Source: 66-474 sp035688305
Lineage (GTDB): Bacteria > Pseudomonadota > Gammaproteobacteria > Xanthomonadales > Rhodanobacteraceae
Length of the DNA stretch: 30,281 bases
Direction: 5' to 3'
Assembly: GCA_035688305.1 (NCBI GenBank)
Contig: DASSNC010000082.1
Location: forward strand, 1 to 30,281
In this document: one piece after another, positions 29,457 through 30,281 of the stretch
Layout of the letters: each line of letters begins with the position of its first letter
Numbering within the stretch: position 1 is the stretch's first letter
Notes under the pieces: model-generated
Seen by the model: the letters and a program-made list of their open reading frames with translations, nothing else
What the model was told of the DNA's origin: nothing
Databases searched by the model: none
Program-made: the position numbers and the translations under genes

Positions 29457-30275
29457 TCACATGCCGGGGCGGTGCAGGATCAGCTCGAGCACGAACTTCG
29501 AGCCGAAAAACGCGAGCAGCAGGATCGCCATGCCGGTGAGGGTCATGCGTACCGCACGGTTGCCACGCCAACCCCAACGCCAGCGGCCGACCAGCAGCAC
29601 GCCGAAGATGATCCACGCGATCAGCGACAGGATCGCGGTGTGCGCCTGGTGCTGGGCGCGCAGGTTGTGCACGAACAACACACCGGACAGCAGCGTCAGC
29701 GTCAGCAGCGCGAAACCCGTTCCGATCAGCCTGAACATCAGCGATTCGGTTTGCGTGAGCGGTGGCAGCGCGCGTGCCCAGGTACTCAGTTGCCGGGTGC
29801 GCAAGGCCCGTTCCTGGGCCGCCAGCAGCAGTGCCAGCACGGCCGCGATCGCAAGCAAGCTGAAGGCCACCAGCGCAATCGCCACGTGCAGCTTGATCTG
29901 CCAACCGAGCGGGAACGGCGCAGTGGGCGGTGCGAGGAATTCATCGATGGCCAGGAACAATCCCGCCAGCGGGAACAGGATGATGCCCAGCGCCGCGACC
30001 GGCCGCGTGAGGTTCACGATCAAGGTCAGCGCGGCGATGACCGCGGCAACCAGCGACAACGCCCCGTAGAAATGCAAATCGACCGCACCGCGGTGGATGC
30101 CGAACAGCACCGCGAAGTGCAACACCACGGCGACACCGGCGATGATCAGCGCGGCGCGGCGTGGCGTGGTGCGCCCTGCATCGAGCAGCGGCCGCGCCAA
30201 GGCGGCCGCGGCGACGATGTACAGCACGATCGAAATCAGTGCCAGCAATTCCATGGTGGTCGAGTGCATCGGCAT
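29457..30275 (-). CDS. CcsA/YpjD-family integral membrane protein (cytochrome c biogenesis-like)
   Basis: A protein of about 272 residues with seven or eight membrane helices spread along its length. The layout and length fit the YpjD/CcsA group: N-terminal helix LLALISIVLYIVAAAALA, a histidine-containing helix (VVLHFAVLFGIHRG), the WQIKLHVAIALVAFSLLAIAAV helix with a conserved histidine, and a helix after HQAHTAILSLIAWIIFG with further histidines. These histidines are the likely haem ligands in CcsA. The tryptophan-rich WWD motif of true cytochrome c synthases is not evident, so I favour the YpjD-like group of unproven function. The start is uncertain: ATG 30275, 30269 and 30254 are in frame, and the frame is open to the window edge; 30254 gives the usual N-terminus. 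Confidence 0.85.
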   Translation of the reverse strand: MPMHSTTMELLALISIVLYIVAAAALARPLLDAGRTTPRRAALIIAGVAVVLHFAVLFGIHRGAVDLHFYGALSLVAAVIAALTLIVNLTRPVAALGIILFPLAGLFLAIDEFLAPPTAPFPLGWQIKLHVAIALVAFSLLAIAAVLALLLAAQERALRTRQLSTWARALPPLTQTESLMFRLIGTGFALLTLTLLSGVLFVHNLRAQHQAHTAILSLIAWIIFGVLLVGRWRWGWRGNRAVRMTLTGMAILLLAFFGSKFVLELILHRPGM

Positions 30276-30281
30276 CAGGGT

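Overview
The window is GC-rich and densely coded and carries no phage, plasmid or insertion-sequence genes. Its gene content suggests a chromosomal segment of a gammaproteobacterium of the Xanthomonadales, most likely Rhodanobacteraceae or Xanthomonadaceae. The reasons are the purB / L16-arginine-hydroxylase / GNAT cluster, a YtrA-type GntR operon with a GGTG-N16-CACC operator, the zinc-free type of ribosomal protein L36, an AguA/AguB agmatine pathway and PadR plus sensor-domain genes. This placement rests on recalled family knowledge, not on a database search.

Layout. 1-5126 (minus): sucA (cut by the window edge), a GNAT fusion protein, roxA and purB. 5389-6774 (plus): fumC, divergent from purB across a promoter region holding a palindromic dispersed repeat. 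6843-10936 (minus): a compact six-gene operon of small exported protein, YtrA-type repressor, ABC ATPase, ABC permease and two paralogous DUF2884/YggN-like lipoproteins. It runs from a strong promoter with a near-perfect operator to a terminator shared with fumC. 11223-11960 (plus): an FKBP-type prolyl isomerase. 12087-13591 (minus): pterin dehydratase, two small monohaem cytochromes c and an AhpD-like protein. 13856-17056 (plus): NfeD protease, slipin and an alpha/beta hydrolase. 17037-18322 (minus): a PadR regulator and its sensor-domain membrane protein. 18495-19836 (minus): a TonB-like protein and a DUF488 protein. 19930-20697 (plus): the YggS-type PLP protein. 20698-23885 (minus): aguA, aguB and a TraB-family membrane protein. 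24025-24601 (minus): a small periplasmic protein and rpmJ, the latter only 41 codons. 24731-26791 (plus): transketolase. 26847-27320: a REP-type repeat array. 27347-30275 (minus): a secreted trypsin-like protease and a CcsA/YpjD-like membrane protein.

Functionally the window mixes central carbon metabolism (SucA, FumC, transketolase), purine and polyamine metabolism (PurB, AguA/AguB), translation (L36, ribosomal oxygenase), electron transfer and envelope maintenance. The two most interesting items are the autoregulated six-gene ABC/lipoprotein operon with its visible operator, and the REP array, which changes from inverted pairs to six head-to-tail copies with an exact 50-bp period. Most genes are ordinary housekeeping genes; I see no defence system, CRISPR array, tRNA or rRNA.
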